This document shows positions 1-12,880 of a stretch of DNA of 64,000 bases, one piece after another. The translations under genes and the position numbers were made by a program. Position 1 is the stretch's first letter. Every line of letters begins with the position of its first letter. The DNA is taken from NCBI GenBank assembly GCA_959347315.1, contig OY365807.1, forward strand, positions 8,176,915 through 8,240,914, given 5' to 3'. The notes below the pieces were generated by a model, which did no database searches, had not been told where the DNA came from, and saw nothing but the letters and a program-made list of their open reading frames with translations. Source of the DNA: Bimastos eiseni. Its lineage: Eukaryota; Annelida; Clitellata; Crassiclitellata; Lumbricidae.

Positions 1-114
1 AAGATTTGCAGACATATACGCAGACAGGCAGAAAGACAGACAGACAGAAACTAAGAAGGCAATGCAGATCGTGTATCACGACGTGAATAGCGATGATGTG
101 GCATAACATCTCTC

Positions 115-2745
115 TTTTTAGTCCAAGAGCATTGGCTTAGAGGTGGAAATTTTCGATAACAAGCTGAATTTTTCAGGATAGCTCCAGACATACACATAGG
201 GCCTACATTAACAAACTAAAAGTCCCCGAAAATCCCTTTGGGGCTCTTTCATAAATTCAGGATGACGTCTAAAATGGCGGTTGTTTTTATATTAACACTA
301 ATTGTATGGTGGAAATAGCTCATAATAAGCTGAATTTTTCAGGATAGCTAGAGGAATAACAGTATATTAACATACTAACAGTCCCAAAACTCCCACTTGG
401 GATCTTTACAAAATCCAAGATGGCATCTAAGATGGCGGTAATTTCCTATCAGCATTAACTGTTGGTGGAGATGGGTTTACCAAGCTGAATTCTTCAGGAT
501 AGCAACAGGAATAAGTATACATTAACACACTGAACATCTCTCTGAGGATCTTTTCTAAATCCAAGATGTCGTCCAATATAGTGGTCAATTTCCATTAACA
601 TTGATTTGCATAATGGAAGTGGCTCATATCAAACTGACATCTAGTGGGTCGGATGTCGTTGCAAGCTTGACCATTGCATTGACTGCACATCGAGTTACAA
701 AAGTGACCAAGTTTCTTGCAGCTGCAGGACATGTTGCAACAACCATCAGCTATGCAACAGGGAACGGACAATTGCCCTCCACCAGGCTAGGACAATTGCC
801 TCTCCGGTTGGACCATAAGTTCGCCCAAAGTAGGCTATGTGCATGATTGTAAGTGTTTGTGTAAATGATGCATAATCGTATGCAGGTATGTTTGTCCGGG
901 TGTTGGAAATTGTCCTACATTTTCCGCAACCACATGACACCATGCACATTGAACGATGTGTCGGGTATAGTATAGGGATGTCTTTTCCAGTGGTGTTAAG
1001 TCGGTTAGATAATCAGATTTTCTTCCTGCAAGTGACAACCCCAGTCTGTTTGTGCCAGGGTATTTTCCGTCCATTATTGAACCGTTAAATAAGTTCGGAA
1101 GGGATGCTGTTTTGAGCCGTAGTAGTTGGTGGTAGGTTTGACAACTGAAATGATGAACTGAGGGAACTATGACCGATCACCTGGCGTTTAGATGCTTCCC
1201 AATTTTCTTAGGATTTTTCATATGCTAATGTACTCCTATTCCACTATGATTCTAGCTTCTAGGTCTACAAACTTATGATTATAATGGAAAATGACGGTTT
1301 TTTTGTTAATGAACTCACAGCGGCGCGTTTACCTATAGGCGCACCTACGGCCCCCAAATCAAAGAGGCCCCCAAATGATGAAAACATTAAATACAAAATA
1401 CCATCTCAGGGGCTCCAAATGAATGATAACATTTAATACAAAATAATATCTCAGGGAGCCCCAAATGAATAAAAACATTTAATATAAAATAGCATATCAG
1501 GACCTTCAATTTCCAAATGAATGAAAACATTTCATATAAAATATCTCAGGGGCCTGCAAATGAATGGAAACATTTCATGCAAAATAGCATGTCTCACGTT
1601 TGAAATAATTTAAATATAGTATATTCTCCATTTTTGAAGTTAAGCATTCACGTGACAAGTGTATTGTGGTAATTCATAATTGCTTTACCAATGTAAGCTC
1701 GGTTAGCAGTGTTGGTAGCTGGTTAGCTCGCTTAGCTGGTAAGAGCGAAGGCTACGTGTTATCACTGTTATGAGCCTCTTTGCTTCCAGAAGTTGGCTCA
1801 ATGTTTAATTGAGTGAAAATTTAAAATAAAGTTGCGTATTTCGTTATTTGATGTGATGACGTGACGTCACATATCTCAGACTCTCCCCTTCGTCACAAAT
1901 CGTCACAGATGTATGACCCTTCCAATGGGTTCGTGACATCATTTATAGACGGCCCCTCAAACTTAGTGTACAAATTCAGAAGGGCTCCAATAATGTTTGC
2001 GCCTAGGGCTCAGTTTTTTGTAAACGCACTTCTGTGTACTCATATTCCTGCATCGATTCTGAATTATTCAGCCTGGTATGAGGCATTTCCACCATGCAGA
2101 TAGGAAATACCCGCCATTTTGGAAGGCATCTTAGATTTTGGAAATGTCCTCATGTGATTTTAGGGACTTTCAGTTTGTTAATGTACTGATATTCCTGTCG
2201 TAATCCTGAAAAATTCAGCTTAGCATGAGCCATTTTCACCATACAGATCATGTTAATAAAAAAATGACCGCCATTTTGAACGCCATCCTGGATTTTGTAA
2301 AGATCCCAGAGGATATTTGGGACTTTCACTATGTTAATTTGTACATCATCCTGCAGCTATCCTAAAAATTGAGCTTGCCATGAGCCATTTTCACTACACA
2401 ATTAATGTTAATATAAAATGACCGCTCTTTCGACGCCATCTTGGATTTTGGAAAGATCTCCAGGCGGATTGTTGAAGGCTTTCAGTATGCTAATGTACTG
2501 ATATTTCTGTAGTTATCCTGAAAAATTCAGATTGTTATGAGCTATTTCCAACAATTAATGCCAATAGAAAAAATAGCCGCCATTTTGGACGCCATTTTTT
2601 TTTATTTTGGAAAGAGCCCTAGGCTAATTTTCTGGGACTTTAGTATGTTAATGTACTCAAATTTCTGAAGCCATCCGGAAAATTCAGCTTGTTAACATAA
2701 ATTTTCACCTTTCTTCGTATTTTTGTCTAATGCTCTTAGACTATT
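115..2745. mobile_element. Foldback-type element with tandem-repeat inverted termini
   Basis: The two ends are inverted copies of each other. The left end near 120-160 carries an AAGAGCATTGGCTTAGAGGTG-like segment that recurs inverted near 2730-2755. Inside each end lie degenerate tandem units of about 155-166 bp: left units begin with GCTGAATTTTTCAGGATAGC at about 163, 329 and 484, and the right arm has about four inverted units with the complementary motif near 2068, 2215, 2365, 2526 and 2690. Units share AAGATGGCATCTAAGATGGCG-like cores. The middle (about 600-2060) has no credible coding sequence. This layout, long inverted repeats built of tandem units around a non-coding core, is that of foldback transposons. 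The exact ends and target duplications were not resolved. Confidence 0.7.
1368..1600. repeat. Degenerate tandem repeat, about 65-70 bp unit
   Basis: Four decayed copies share the blocks CTCAGGGGC, CAAATGAATGA and AAAACATTTAATACAAAATA. The array lies in the central part of the foldback element and codes for nothing I can support. Confidence 0.6.
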
Positions 2746-2925
2746 AAGAGGTGCCTGATCTCCACCTATTTAAAAATTATAAACTTAATTCCATGTCATG
2801 CTAAGTGGCGATTCTGTAACAGATATAGTCGCTGTTTGTAATTCGGATAAGCATAAAAAGTGTGAAACAAGGTGTGTATGTTTGAGTTTTGAAAGCAAAC
2901 ATGTATTTAGGAAATTTTAGGTCTT

Positions 2926-3280
2926 GCATCTCATCTGTTGGATGGCGGACCTCACGGTTGAGGTGTTGGATCTCATGGTTGAGGTGGTGGATCCCATGGT
3001 TGAGGTGGTGGATCTCATGGTTGAGGTGGTGGATCTCATGGTTGAGGTGGTGGATCTCATGGTTGAGGTGTTGGATCTCATGGTTGAAGTGGTGGATCGC
3101 ATCTGTTGGATGGCGGATCTCATGGTTGAGGTGTTGGATCTCATGGTTGAGGTGTTGGATCTCATGGTTGAGGTGTTGGATCTCATGGTTGAGGTGGTGG
3201 ATCTCATGGTTGAGGTGGCGGATCTCATGGTTGAGGTGGTGGATCTTATGATTGAGGTGGCGGATCTCAAATCCGGGGTT
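2926..3280. repeat. 21-bp minisatellite
   Basis: About 15 copies of a 21-bp unit (ATGGTTGAGGTGGTGGATCTC) with GTG/TTG/GCG variants, broken twice by a CATCTGTTGGATGGCGGA variant. The 21-bp period keeps every frame open, so 120-213 codon open frames exist on both strands, with heptad translations such as NHEIHHL. I read it as a satellite rather than a coiled-coil gene because no flanking coding sequence or splice structure supports translation. Confidence 0.85.
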
Positions 3281-4279
3281 CCGGATCTCAGATCCGGCGA
3301 GATCAAGCTGAATTTGGCAATTGCTATTTGATATAAGTTGAAGCGGTGAAGTCGAGTAGTGTCTCTCCCAAGTCTTAATATGACATGGCACAACATAACA
3401 TAAAAAAATCATAACATGACATAACAGATCATAACGAAACATGGCATACGATGACGTAACAGGGTACTAAGTGGCTCAGATGACGAATAGTCTGTGTTAT
3501 AACCACTGCAATTAACCTAGAATGCGTTATGGACAATCCCAATTTTCCTAACTTCCTCTTTAAAGCTTATAAATATAACTGTCAACAGACACAGTACTAT
3601 CACCCAAAATCCAGGCCATTTCACAAGTCTACAGCCTGGGGCGTCTATCCCCCTAAGTCATTGGAACAACTTTCCTCCCCAATTTTGACTGACAGACGGA
3701 TTAATATTATTCGAGGATGAATAATAGCTTGACCTAAATTAATGGCGCACACATTGACAAAGTACATGTTGAATAGAATAGAATGACTCAATTGGAAAAA
3801 GGAAGGATTTTTAATGGCGTAATTACCTTACAAAAATTAACCACCACCCCCCCCCTAATCTCGCAATGAGACCTTCCTCCCTTACTTTTGGAGTGGAGCA
3901 TCTGCTCCAAGGTTTCTATTGTGTAGACGCCTCTGTCTACTGCAGTGGCACTGGATAACTTCTTCCCTAATGTTACTTTCGGCTTCTAAAATTTATTCAT
4001 TTATTTCGAAACATTTCTATAGCGCCCCTTCTAGATTTCTTCTCAGAGACGCTGACCGCGCTAAATCACCACAATGTTAGTGTCAATACGCTCAAACAAT
4101 CAGATGTAGGTAGCTTGGCCTAGGCCTGCACGGAAACAAGTTCAAATATGAAGAGTCACTAATGGCCAGGACCCGCACGCACGGAGAACCCAGCCAGCAG
4201 ATTCCCATCCAGAGCTGATGGTTGGGACGTTTTCAAAGGTCAAGAAGAGGAGCGATGACAGGCGACTCCATGGGGCAGA
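3281..4279. other. No gene seen; AT-rich unique or decayed DNA
   Basis: Short CATAACA/ACATGACA direct repeats occur near 3380-3460 and a C-run near 3848. A segment near 4010-4070 (TTTCTATAGCGCCCC and following) resembles the repeat found at 17728 and 20338. No open frame here looks coding. Confidence 0.5.
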
Positions 4280-4800
4280 AACACACTTCAAGCTCAGTTC
4301 CTCGCAGGTGGTAGAAGACATTGCGCCTGGACATCCAATGATTTAGCTTTGGATCTGTAGAGGACGACAATCTTAGCAGCCGGTCAATGGTCATTATATC
4401 CGTGTCCCAGATTTGCCTTGTTTGCAGCTACATGTAATTATTGAAAGGATTTCTCCCACTGTAAAGCCTTCTTTCCATTAATAGTCTTGTAGAATTCAAG
4501 TGAGCCTAAATATCATCTGCTTCTCCTTCTCTCCAATGTTGTTAGTCCAAACCTGTTCAACTTTTTTTCATTGGTCAAATTCTTGTAGCGCCAAATAATT
4601 CATGTAGATCTTCCCTGCCATTTATCCACCTTTCCATGTTCTGTCTCAGGTATAAATTCAATGCCTGGAAGCAGTATTCCAACTGTACCCTTATAAGTGA
4701 TTTGTGCGACCTCATGTATTGTCTCCTTGTCTCGGGTGACCATTGTCCTTCTTATCGTACCTAAAGTTGAGTTAGCCTTAATTATTTGCTGCTTCAGCGC
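4280..4800 (-). mobile_element. Non-LTR retrotransposon remnant, reverse-transcriptase C-terminal part
   Basis: On the minus strand the translation gives blocks such as SLIRVQLEYCFQALNLYL, then FGLTTLERRR and YKTINGK, separated by stops and frame changes. These match the usual order in LINE ORF2 proteins downstream of the catalytic domain (LVRPHLEY..VQ.W.PY, LGLTTLEERR.RGDLIEVYKI.NG). The copy is a fossil and cannot encode a working enzyme. Family assignment within the CR1/jockey/L2 groups is not possible by eye. Confidence 0.7.
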
Positions 4801-5720
4801 ATTGCCTCAAAGGTTTACACTCTTCTCATCCTCCGTTATCCAATTCTTCCTCACCTATATTACACCCATCTTAGCTTGGCTCCTGTCTCCTTTTTTGAGC
4901 TGGACCGCCTGGCAACCGTACCTGGATTTCTTTTTGGCTACCATTTGGATATTCGTTGACTCGACGCAGCGCTTTTGAATAAACCGGTGCCCTGCGAATA
5001 ACTTTCATGTGGCGCTTAGGAAATTTGGAGTTGATGACATCAATTATGTGCGTGAATTTACGCGTGGTTGTGATTTTGATAATCTAATTCTAAATTTCAC
5101 ATTCACTAATGCCTCAGGTATGCTGGCGTTTCACGAAAATCACCTGACTATAAAAATAGCTCGGCTTACGCGTTGTCAGAAAAGGGCGCGGCTGTGTGTA
5201 GGTTGATTGTAGACTCTATAATAGGGCCAAGAGGGGCCAGGGCCTCACCAACTGAGTTTGTTGGTCCCTCACAATTATAGTCCATTTTCAGTTTTTACGA
5301 AACCAGACATCCAGCTGGCCCCTCCGTGATCCCTCCGTTGGAAAAGTCCAGACGTGCCACTGTGTGGGGTCCTACACGATGTAACCGATAGTTAGTTACT
5401 ACAGACAGTTCGATTGCTGCGGCTCGTATAGATGATAGTGATGATGAACCTTCTGGTGATGACTGCAACGAGTCGCCATAATCATTATCATCATCACCAG
5501 CACCACAATCGTCGTCGTCGTCATCATCATCCAAGTATGCCTTCCACGATTACATGTATGCTGGATCAAGGATTGCCATTCACTCACTCTCTCTGTCTTC
5601 TAAGACCGAATCGTTGAACTTGTTTTAACGCAATCCATCGTCTATTTCTCTCTGTGTCTTTCCTGTCTCAATTTCTTATCTCATTCACCAACATGTACGT
5701 CTCTTTCCTGTCACTTTCTG
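4801..5720. other. No gene seen; short CAT/CGT trinucleotide tract
   Basis: Open frames of 65-93 codons are present but show no recognisable domain and no splice-linked neighbours. An impure TCATCA/CGTCGT tract lies at about 5480-5530. Confidence 0.45.
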
Positions 5721-5724
5721 CTTA

Positions 5725-5945
5725 CCATCGAGTCTACTGACCATTTGGATCCATTGACCATTGGGTCTACTGACCATCGGATCTGCAGACCATCGGGTTC
5801 ACTGGCCATCTGGTTCACTGACCATTGGGTCCACTGACCATCGGATCTACAGACCATCGGGTTCACTGGCCATCGGGTCTACTGACCATTGGGTCTACTG
5901 ACCATCGGGTCTACAGACCATCGGGTTCTCTGGCCATCGGGTTTC
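5725..5945. repeat. 16-bp minisatellite, two alternating versions
   Basis: Roughly 13 copies of ACTGACCATCGGGTCT-like units, with higher-order alternation of CTACTGACCA, CTACAGACCA and TCACTGGCCA forms. Confidence 0.8.
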
Positions 5946-6589
5946 CCAGATGGCGCTTTACAGTTAGCCTGATGAGTTGGCAGTTGTTAAGCCTATAGGC
6001 CTACTTGTGTGCAAGGCGTAGGACTGTCGAAGGGATTTTCAGGCGACTACGGCAATGTCTTCCATTAATCGACCATCAACTTCCTAGTTCTTCTGTCTAC
6101 TCTTTATGTTGTGCGTGTGTGGATCTTTCGTGTGCTTGTGTGTGCTTGGTTGTGTCTAATATGTATGTTTACGTGTGCCTGCGTCTGCCTATTTGTACGT
6201 GTTTATATTTTGTGTTTGCATTCGTGCAGGCATGGTTAAGCGAATCTTCTACTGACGAAGTAATCTCATTGTAAATACTTGACGGGAGATCCCACTGCCT
6301 TTGAGAGTGTGTTGGGGAACTACGGCTTTTTTCTGTTGACGAGTCTCTGACGTAAGCTATACCCAAACTTACAACACTGCTCCGAGTCTATAAATAACTC
6401 GGGCAATCACAGAGCGCCATATCCCTATAGGCAGAAAGCACTGCTCATATTGTTGTCTTTGATCTTATCGTTGCTGCCGTTGTCTGTGCTCTTGTTTTGT
6501 TGTTGTCGCCCTGTAGTTGTTTTTCGTTGTAGCTGTTGCTGCCACGCCACACTAGAGCAACAAACTATCCCATACATAATGTTATATCG

Positions 6590-6842
6590 TTTTTTAAAAT
6601 TTAAAACTGACACAACCGTAGCATGATTATTTGTGAAGTATGAACGGATGTTCAAAAGTTATAATAGGAGTCGAATTTCACTGTACGGAAACAATGCAAG
6701 GCGTTCAAAACGTTTTACCTCTGATTTAATCAGCACCGCTGAAAAAGGGACTAGTCAGTCTTTTGGAGCAGATGATACGGGAATCGAACTCGCTTTCTCT
6801 GCTGTGCACGCCAGTTTGCCATCCATTACTCCACGGACACCA
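6590..6842 (-). mobile_element. tRNA-derived SINE, minus orientation
   Basis: Read on the minus strand, 6842 to about 6766 has a tRNA-like head: a degenerate A-box region (GTGGAGTAATGGATGGC) and a good pol III B box (CGAGTTCGATTCCCG). The body at about 6620-6715 (GTATGAACGGA, GGAGTCGAATTT, ATGCAAGGCG on the plus strand) is shared with copies at 8263-8455 and 57145-57290, which argues for a dispersed family rather than a tRNA gene. The acceptor-stem ends do not pair, so it is not annotated as tRNA. Confidence 0.6.
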
Positions 6843-6869
6843 AACAGATGAAGTCACACTGGACTACAT

Positions 6870-7100
6870 CAGACCAGACCAGACCAGACAAAAGCAAACA
6901 CAGACAAAACAAAAACAGACCACACCAAAACATAAACAGACAAGACCATAAAAACAGACAAGACCATGAAAACAGACAAGACCAAAAAAAGCCAGACAAA
7001 AACAAAAACAGACCAAAACAAAACAGACCAAAAAACCACACAACAGCAAAGCTATACCAGACCAAAACAAATCCAACTAAATTCCAGGACTAAATAAAAT
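6870..7100. repeat. Degenerate ACAGACC/AAAACAGACAAG tandem repeat
   Basis: A purine- and C-rich strand with repeated CAGACC and AAACAGACAAGACCA blocks. Open frames on both strands are by-products of the lack of T-rich stop codons. Confidence 0.7.
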
Positions 7101-7504
7101 TGGACCAGACCATTTTACCGACTGACCACAGACGAGACCACACCATGCCGTGCTGCACTGAATGAAAACAAACTGAGCGTAACAGTCCAAAACAATCGTG
7201 CTGAATAAAACGAACCACATGCATTTACCTATCTGCTGTTGAAGCCAACCAATAAAGCGGGGATGGGCGACTGCGCACGTGCACGCGCGTCTCTGTATAT
7301 TGTCACTAAACGAGAAACAGACAGCAGGCAATTGGTCACGAAGCATTAGGTAACCAGGTTTTTATGGATGATTTCGGACGAAGACGAATCCCACCCTTTC
7401 AAGTCACCGAGATTACCGGGAGGTAATGTAAAGCGAGATCATGGAAATAAGGGAGGAAGGTCAAGTTGAAAGATCAAACCATTATAACTATGTCGTTGCA
7501 TAAG

Positions 7505-7560
7505 TAGTGATAATAATAATAATAATAGTAACAATAATAAGGATGATGATGATGATGATG

Positions 7561-7593
<33 letters not shown>

Positions 7594-7595
7594 TT
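7505..7595. repeat. AAT/GAT microsatellite
   Basis: Blocks of (AAT), (GAT) and (AAT) triplets in sequence. It precedes a LINE-tail fragment and may be the tail of an earlier insertion. Confidence 0.85.
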
Positions 7596-7800
7596 AACAG
7601 TGGCCATCGAATCACTGGGCCCCATAAACCGTACTGGAATGGAGTTTCTACAAGGGCTGGGCCGCCGTATGACACAGACAACGGGAGACCCTCGCGAAAC
7701 AACTCATCTTTATCAACGTCTATCTATTTGTACACAACGTTTAATGCAGTGGCATTCAGAGGCTCTTTTGCTCAGCCCGATGGGGATGAAAACCCATGAC

Positions 7801-7892
<92 letters not shown>

Positions 7893-7906
7893 TAACAATA
7901 ATAATA
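7596..7906 (+). mobile_element. Non-LTR retrotransposon 3' fragment ending in (AAT)n
   Basis: The plus-strand translation contains GDPRETTHLYQRLSICTQRL followed by a short segment and then a 108-bp (AAT)n run (7799-7906). The neighbouring fragment at 7966-8262 has the related block ETNFLFQNLSALIQRFNAV and also ends in an AT-trinucleotide run. I infer that both are 3' ends of one LINE family with a trinucleotide tail. Confidence 0.6.
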
Positions 7907-7929
7907 ATCTCTAGCTCAGAAATAGTTTG

Positions 7930-8220
7930 AGCTAGAGAAGAAATACACTTTTGTTCCAATCGCTATAGAAACCTTCGGTCCCCTCAATAGTGAGGGCCTC
8001 GCCTTTCTGTCTGAGACTGGACGCCGACTTTCGAAAACTACCGGTGACACCCGAGAGACAAACTTCCTTTTCCAGAACTTGTCGGCATTGATCCAACGTT
8101 TCAATGCGGTGGCTTTTCAGGGCACTATGTCAAGATTACAATCCACTGACAAGCGGCGACCCAGATAGCCTGATGACAGATCCGTTGGCAATGCCAATGA
8201 TGAATAACACTATATGTGAC

Positions 8221-8262
<42 letters not shown>
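7930..8262 (+). mobile_element. Second copy of the same LINE 3' fragment with (ATA)n tail
   Basis: Related at protein and DNA level to 7596-7906 (shared CAACGTTTNAATGC and TGGCNTTNCAG blocks). It ends in (ATA)n at 8221-8262, which also abuts the tail side of the minus-strand SINE at 8263-8455. It starts with a small inverted repeat around CTAGCTC/GAGCTAG at 7912-7938. Confidence 0.55.
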
Positions 8263-8263
<1 letters not shown>

Positions 8264-8455
8264 TAATTTCTGTTTATTTTCTAACTGACAACAACGCTGC
8301 AGGGTAACATACACAGTATGAACGAGCGATGTCGGCCGCCATGCAGGGTGGTCATTAAGTTACGCATTTAATTTCTACCAACGTCGCCGGTACGGGTACC
8401 GAACTAGATTCATCAGCTCTGCACCCCAGCGTGGTGCACCCACTACTCTACGCCC
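8263..8455 (-). mobile_element. tRNA-derived SINE, minus orientation
   Basis: On the minus strand 8455-8385 forms a tRNA-like head with GTAGAGTAGTGGGTGCACC (A-box-like) and CTAGTTCGGTACCCG (B-box-like). The body (CAGTATGAACGAGCGA, GCCATGCAGGG on plus) matches copies near 6620 and 57195. The trinucleotide tail is the (ATA)n at 8221-8262. Confidence 0.6.
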
Positions 8456-8462
8456 CCTCCTA

Positions 8463-9707
<1,245 letters not shown>

Positions 9708-9984
9708 ATGAATGATGCACGATCTATTATCAGGCTTCATCGTAATTCATGACGACACCCTTATCATCATATTCATTAATATTATTATTATTATCAATGT
9801 GATTTTTTATTACGAAACATAATTATTATTATTATCATCTTCATCGTCGTCATCATCAGCGCCATTTTCATCATCATAAACGACACACTAATAAATAATT
9901 AGCAGTTGCATAGAAGAAACGAAACGTGTTGCCTCGCACTTTCGGAAGTGTAGACAAGGCTACGCCTCAGCAAGTAGAGACCCC

Positions 9985-10205
9985 GTTCACCCATTCACTG
10001 AACAATCTATTCACCCAACCACCCGTTAGCCCATCCATCTCTTCTACCAACCACCCATTCTCCAAACCACCCAACCACCTATTCGCCCAACCATCCAGTC
10101 ACTCAGCAATCTATTCACTCAAACACCCATTCACCTATTAGCCCATTCATCCATTCTTCCAACCACCCATTCTCCAAACCACCTATTTACCCAACCACCC
10201 ATTCA
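9985..10205. repeat. Degenerate CACCCATTCACC/CAACCACC tandem repeat
   Basis: A C- and A-rich plus strand with 8-16 bp units (ACCCATTCACC, CAACCACCCATT) repeated with drift. Confidence 0.75.
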
Positions 10206-10314
10206 CCCAACATCCGAAGCAATTGACGCACCCTTAGAGCTTTATAAACAGATTTGTTGATTTTGACCATGAGGGCCTATTGTTAGTCCAGCATCATTAA
10301 CGTCAACGCCAAGC

Positions 10315-10336
10315 TCAGCAGCAACAGCAGCAACAA

Positions 10337-10366
<30 letters not shown>
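10315..10366. repeat. CAG/CAA trinucleotide tract
   Basis: About 17 CAR triplets in a row. No gene context supports translation as polyglutamine here. Confidence 0.85.
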
Positions 10367-10367
<1 letters not shown>

Positions 10368-10547
10368 TGTCAACGGATGTTATGGTCGAATGCGGATTAG
10401 GAAGCAGATGCCCGCATCGTTTTGTTTGCTCTGTCGAAGTCATTCATTGGACACTGGCTTCATTTCACTCAGGCGATGAGTTAATTCTTCGGCGAACCAT
10501 ATACATTAGGGCTAAGAAATGGTTTGAGTCCGGATGCTATCTATGTT

Positions 10548-10735
10548 AGAGATCCTCCTGCTCCTCCTCCTTTTCATCCTCCTCATCTTCTTCTTTTTCT
10601 TCTTCTGCATCATCGTTATCATCATCATCATCGTCATCATCATCTGCAACTTCATTACCATCATCATCATCATCGTAATCATCCATGTCGCCGCCATCAT
10701 CATCATCATCATCATCACCAACGCCACAACGACCT
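10548..10735. repeat. CTC/TTC/CAT trinucleotide tract
   Basis: A compound pyrimidine-rich trinucleotide array moving from CTC and TTC to CATCAT. The overlapping 78-182 codon open frames are low-complexity artefacts. Confidence 0.85.
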
Positions 10736-11394
10736 TCGCCATCTTTTGAAAAAGCAATGACTCGGATTTCGTGACCCGTTTACCCACTGGCCGGTTGACC
10801 AGTGGATTCGCAGGAACCAGCAAGGACCATCGAAGACCTCCTTGATGCAGTGAGTCTGCGTTATATTGACGATGCACAGTGTAGATGTAGGCTGTAGCCA
10901 TGTATGGGCACATTGCAAACAAAAGGATCGGTGCAGTTTGTTTTGGGCCAACCGAATTGCCTTCGCTTTTGCCCGCAATAGAAAGTTCAGCCAGTCTTTC
11001 GTCATTATAGTCATCAAAGTTGTCATTTACACTTTTTCTTTTACTTTCTCGATCGGTCAATTGTCATCGCACACATTTGCCAATAGTTCATCAAAATATC
11101 TCTCTCTCACAACAACAGACTTTGAACAGAGGGGACTTAGGCCCGCCGAGGGGCAAAGAGGCAATTGCCCATCGGCCCGGCGACTATTAGGGGTTCGGGT
11201 TGGGCCCGCAAGAGGCTTATGAAAAGAAGTATAATTTGTTAAATACAAAGTTTGCTATATTTGACATGATAAATATATGGATCTCTCGCATTTAGTTGCA
11301 ACAGTTTTAATTTACAATATCTGAATATTACCTTATATTTATCATTTTTCCTTCAGAACATGCTCACTTCCGTCTAAGAGGCTCGTGACCACTC
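10736..11394. other. No gene seen
   Basis: A GC-rich island at 11130-11220 (GCCCGCCGAGGGGCAAAGAGGC and flanks) may be the end of a decayed DNA transposon, but no partner terminus was found. No coding sequence is supported. Confidence 0.4.
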
Positions 11395-11402
11395 TGACTA
11401 TA

Positions 11403-11553
11403 AGCCAGGAATTTCTCTGCTTAGGGGGCCAGGAATTTCTCTGCCTAGGAGCCAGGAATTTCTCTCCCTAGGAGCCAGGAAATATTCTGCCTGGGGACCA
11501 GAAATTTCTCTGCCTAGGCGCCAGGAATTTCTCTCCCTAGGGGCCCGGAATTT
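11403..11553. repeat. About 25-bp minisatellite
   Basis: Seven imperfect copies of CCAGGAATTTCTCTGCCTAG, differing by a few bases in the GGGG/GAG linker. Confidence 0.85.
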
Positions 11554-11569
11554 TTTTTCTGCGCACCAC

Positions 11570-11910
11570 TTCTCTCTGCCTTCTCTCATCTTCTACCTGC
11601 CTTCGTCCTTGCCTTCTCCTTCGCCTTCTCTCTTTCCGTCAGCTTCCTTCTCTCTGTTTATACTCGTTGCGTTTTTTCGACTCCAATGTTTTACTATCTG
11701 CTTATCGTTTCCTCTCTGCCTTCTCCCGTCATTTTTCTACCTCTTCCATTTGCATGCACCATATCTGTGATTTCACTCTTCCTTATTCTCTGTGCTTATG
11801 CCAGCCAACTCTTATATGCCTTCTCCTTTCCTTCTCCTTTCCTTCTCCTTTCCTTCTCCTTGTCTTCTCCTTGTCTTCTCCTTGCCTTCTCTCGGCCTCT
11901 TCTTGCTTTG
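11570..11910. repeat. Pyrimidine-rich TTCTCCTTTCC tract
   Basis: Strand-asymmetric CT-rich DNA with short TTCTCCTTTCC and TTCTCCTTG repeats, densest at 11815-11900. No gene is supported. Confidence 0.65.
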
Positions 11911-12288
11911 ATTAGAGTTCTCTCGGCATTTGAGAGATTTCGGTTATTTGGTACTACCACGTTTATAAGTGCCTGTCTGCCTCCCTGCCAGCATAATCAT
12001 CAGGATATATAACCACAATTTGTGGTAGTGGACTATTATCATTAGAGATTTAACTAAGGTTACAAAACAAACAGAGGATGCTGACATAATTCGATCAATA
12101 ATGAAGGGTAGGGAGCCCAACCCAACCGTGGCCTTCCACCCCAACCTACATCCGATCAAAGAGACTAATTACGACTGCTGTCTGTTGCCTGCATCGTTGT
12201 ATCAGAGTCAGATCCTGTTCAGAGGGCCTTTGTCGTTAATTTCACGTCGTAACCAATTCAGAACATTCTGTCTCTCACGCATCGAAGC

Positions 12289-12508
12289 GCCACCACCACC
12301 ACCATCATCATCATCACCATCACCACCATCACCATCACCATCACCATCACCATCACCATCACCATCACCATCACCACCATCACCATCACCATCACCATCA
12401 CCATCATCATCACCATCACCATCATCACCATCACCATCACCATCACCATCATCATCATCATCATCATCATCATTATCATCATCATCACCACCACCGTCAT
12501 CATCACTA
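12289..12508. repeat. (CAT)n(CAC)n trinucleotide array
   Basis: About 70 triplets of CAC and CAT. Every frame is open and gives Ser-Pro, His or Met-Val repeats; I do not call a gene. Confidence 0.95.
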
Positions 12509-12645
12509 AGTGTCTGACAATGATGACAACGATGCTGAAGGATGCGATATTGATCAATAGTCCGTTTTGATTTGTAATCTCATTTCTACCCGATCCAAAT
12601 ATATAATCCTTATGGAACGAAAACTCACGCTATTGGTAAAGGCCC

Positions 12646-12647
<2 letters not shown>

Positions 12648-12708
<61 letters not shown>

Positions 12709-12801
12709 TAAAGGCAGAATGAATAGAGACAGACGTACACACAGAAGGACAGATCGATAGAAAGGAGATAATGAGCAGAGAGTTTACGCACAGACAGACA
12801 C

Positions 12802-12832
<31 letters not shown>

Positions 12833-12849
12833 CACAGACAGACAGACAC

Positions 12850-12880
<31 letters not shown>

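Noticed and set aside
2801..3442. A 213-codon minus-strand frame (and similar plus-strand frames) with heptad repeats resembling a coiled coil
   Set aside because: It is the translation of a 21-bp minisatellite. Every frame is open on both strands, flanks are not coding and no splice structure is visible.
4697..4978. 93-codon plus-strand hydrophobic frame resembling a membrane protein
   Set aside because: It overlaps the antisense strand of a LINE reverse-transcriptase remnant, and the hydrophobicity comes from T-rich DNA.
6766..6842. tRNA gene on the minus strand
   Set aside because: The B box is good but the acceptor stem does not pair and the sequence continues into a body shared by other copies, so it is a SINE head.
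8385..8455. tRNA gene on the minus strand
   Set aside because: Same reasoning: A- and B-box-like blocks without a closing acceptor stem, joined to a repeated body.
10512..11060. 182-codon minus-strand frame with a Met/Lys-rich tail
   Set aside because: More than half is a translated trinucleotide repeat and the rest lacks any domain.
11403..11553. Regularly spaced repeats that could suggest a CRISPR array
   Set aside because: Units are head-to-tail and imperfect, with no unique spacers, in an intron-containing eukaryotic genome.
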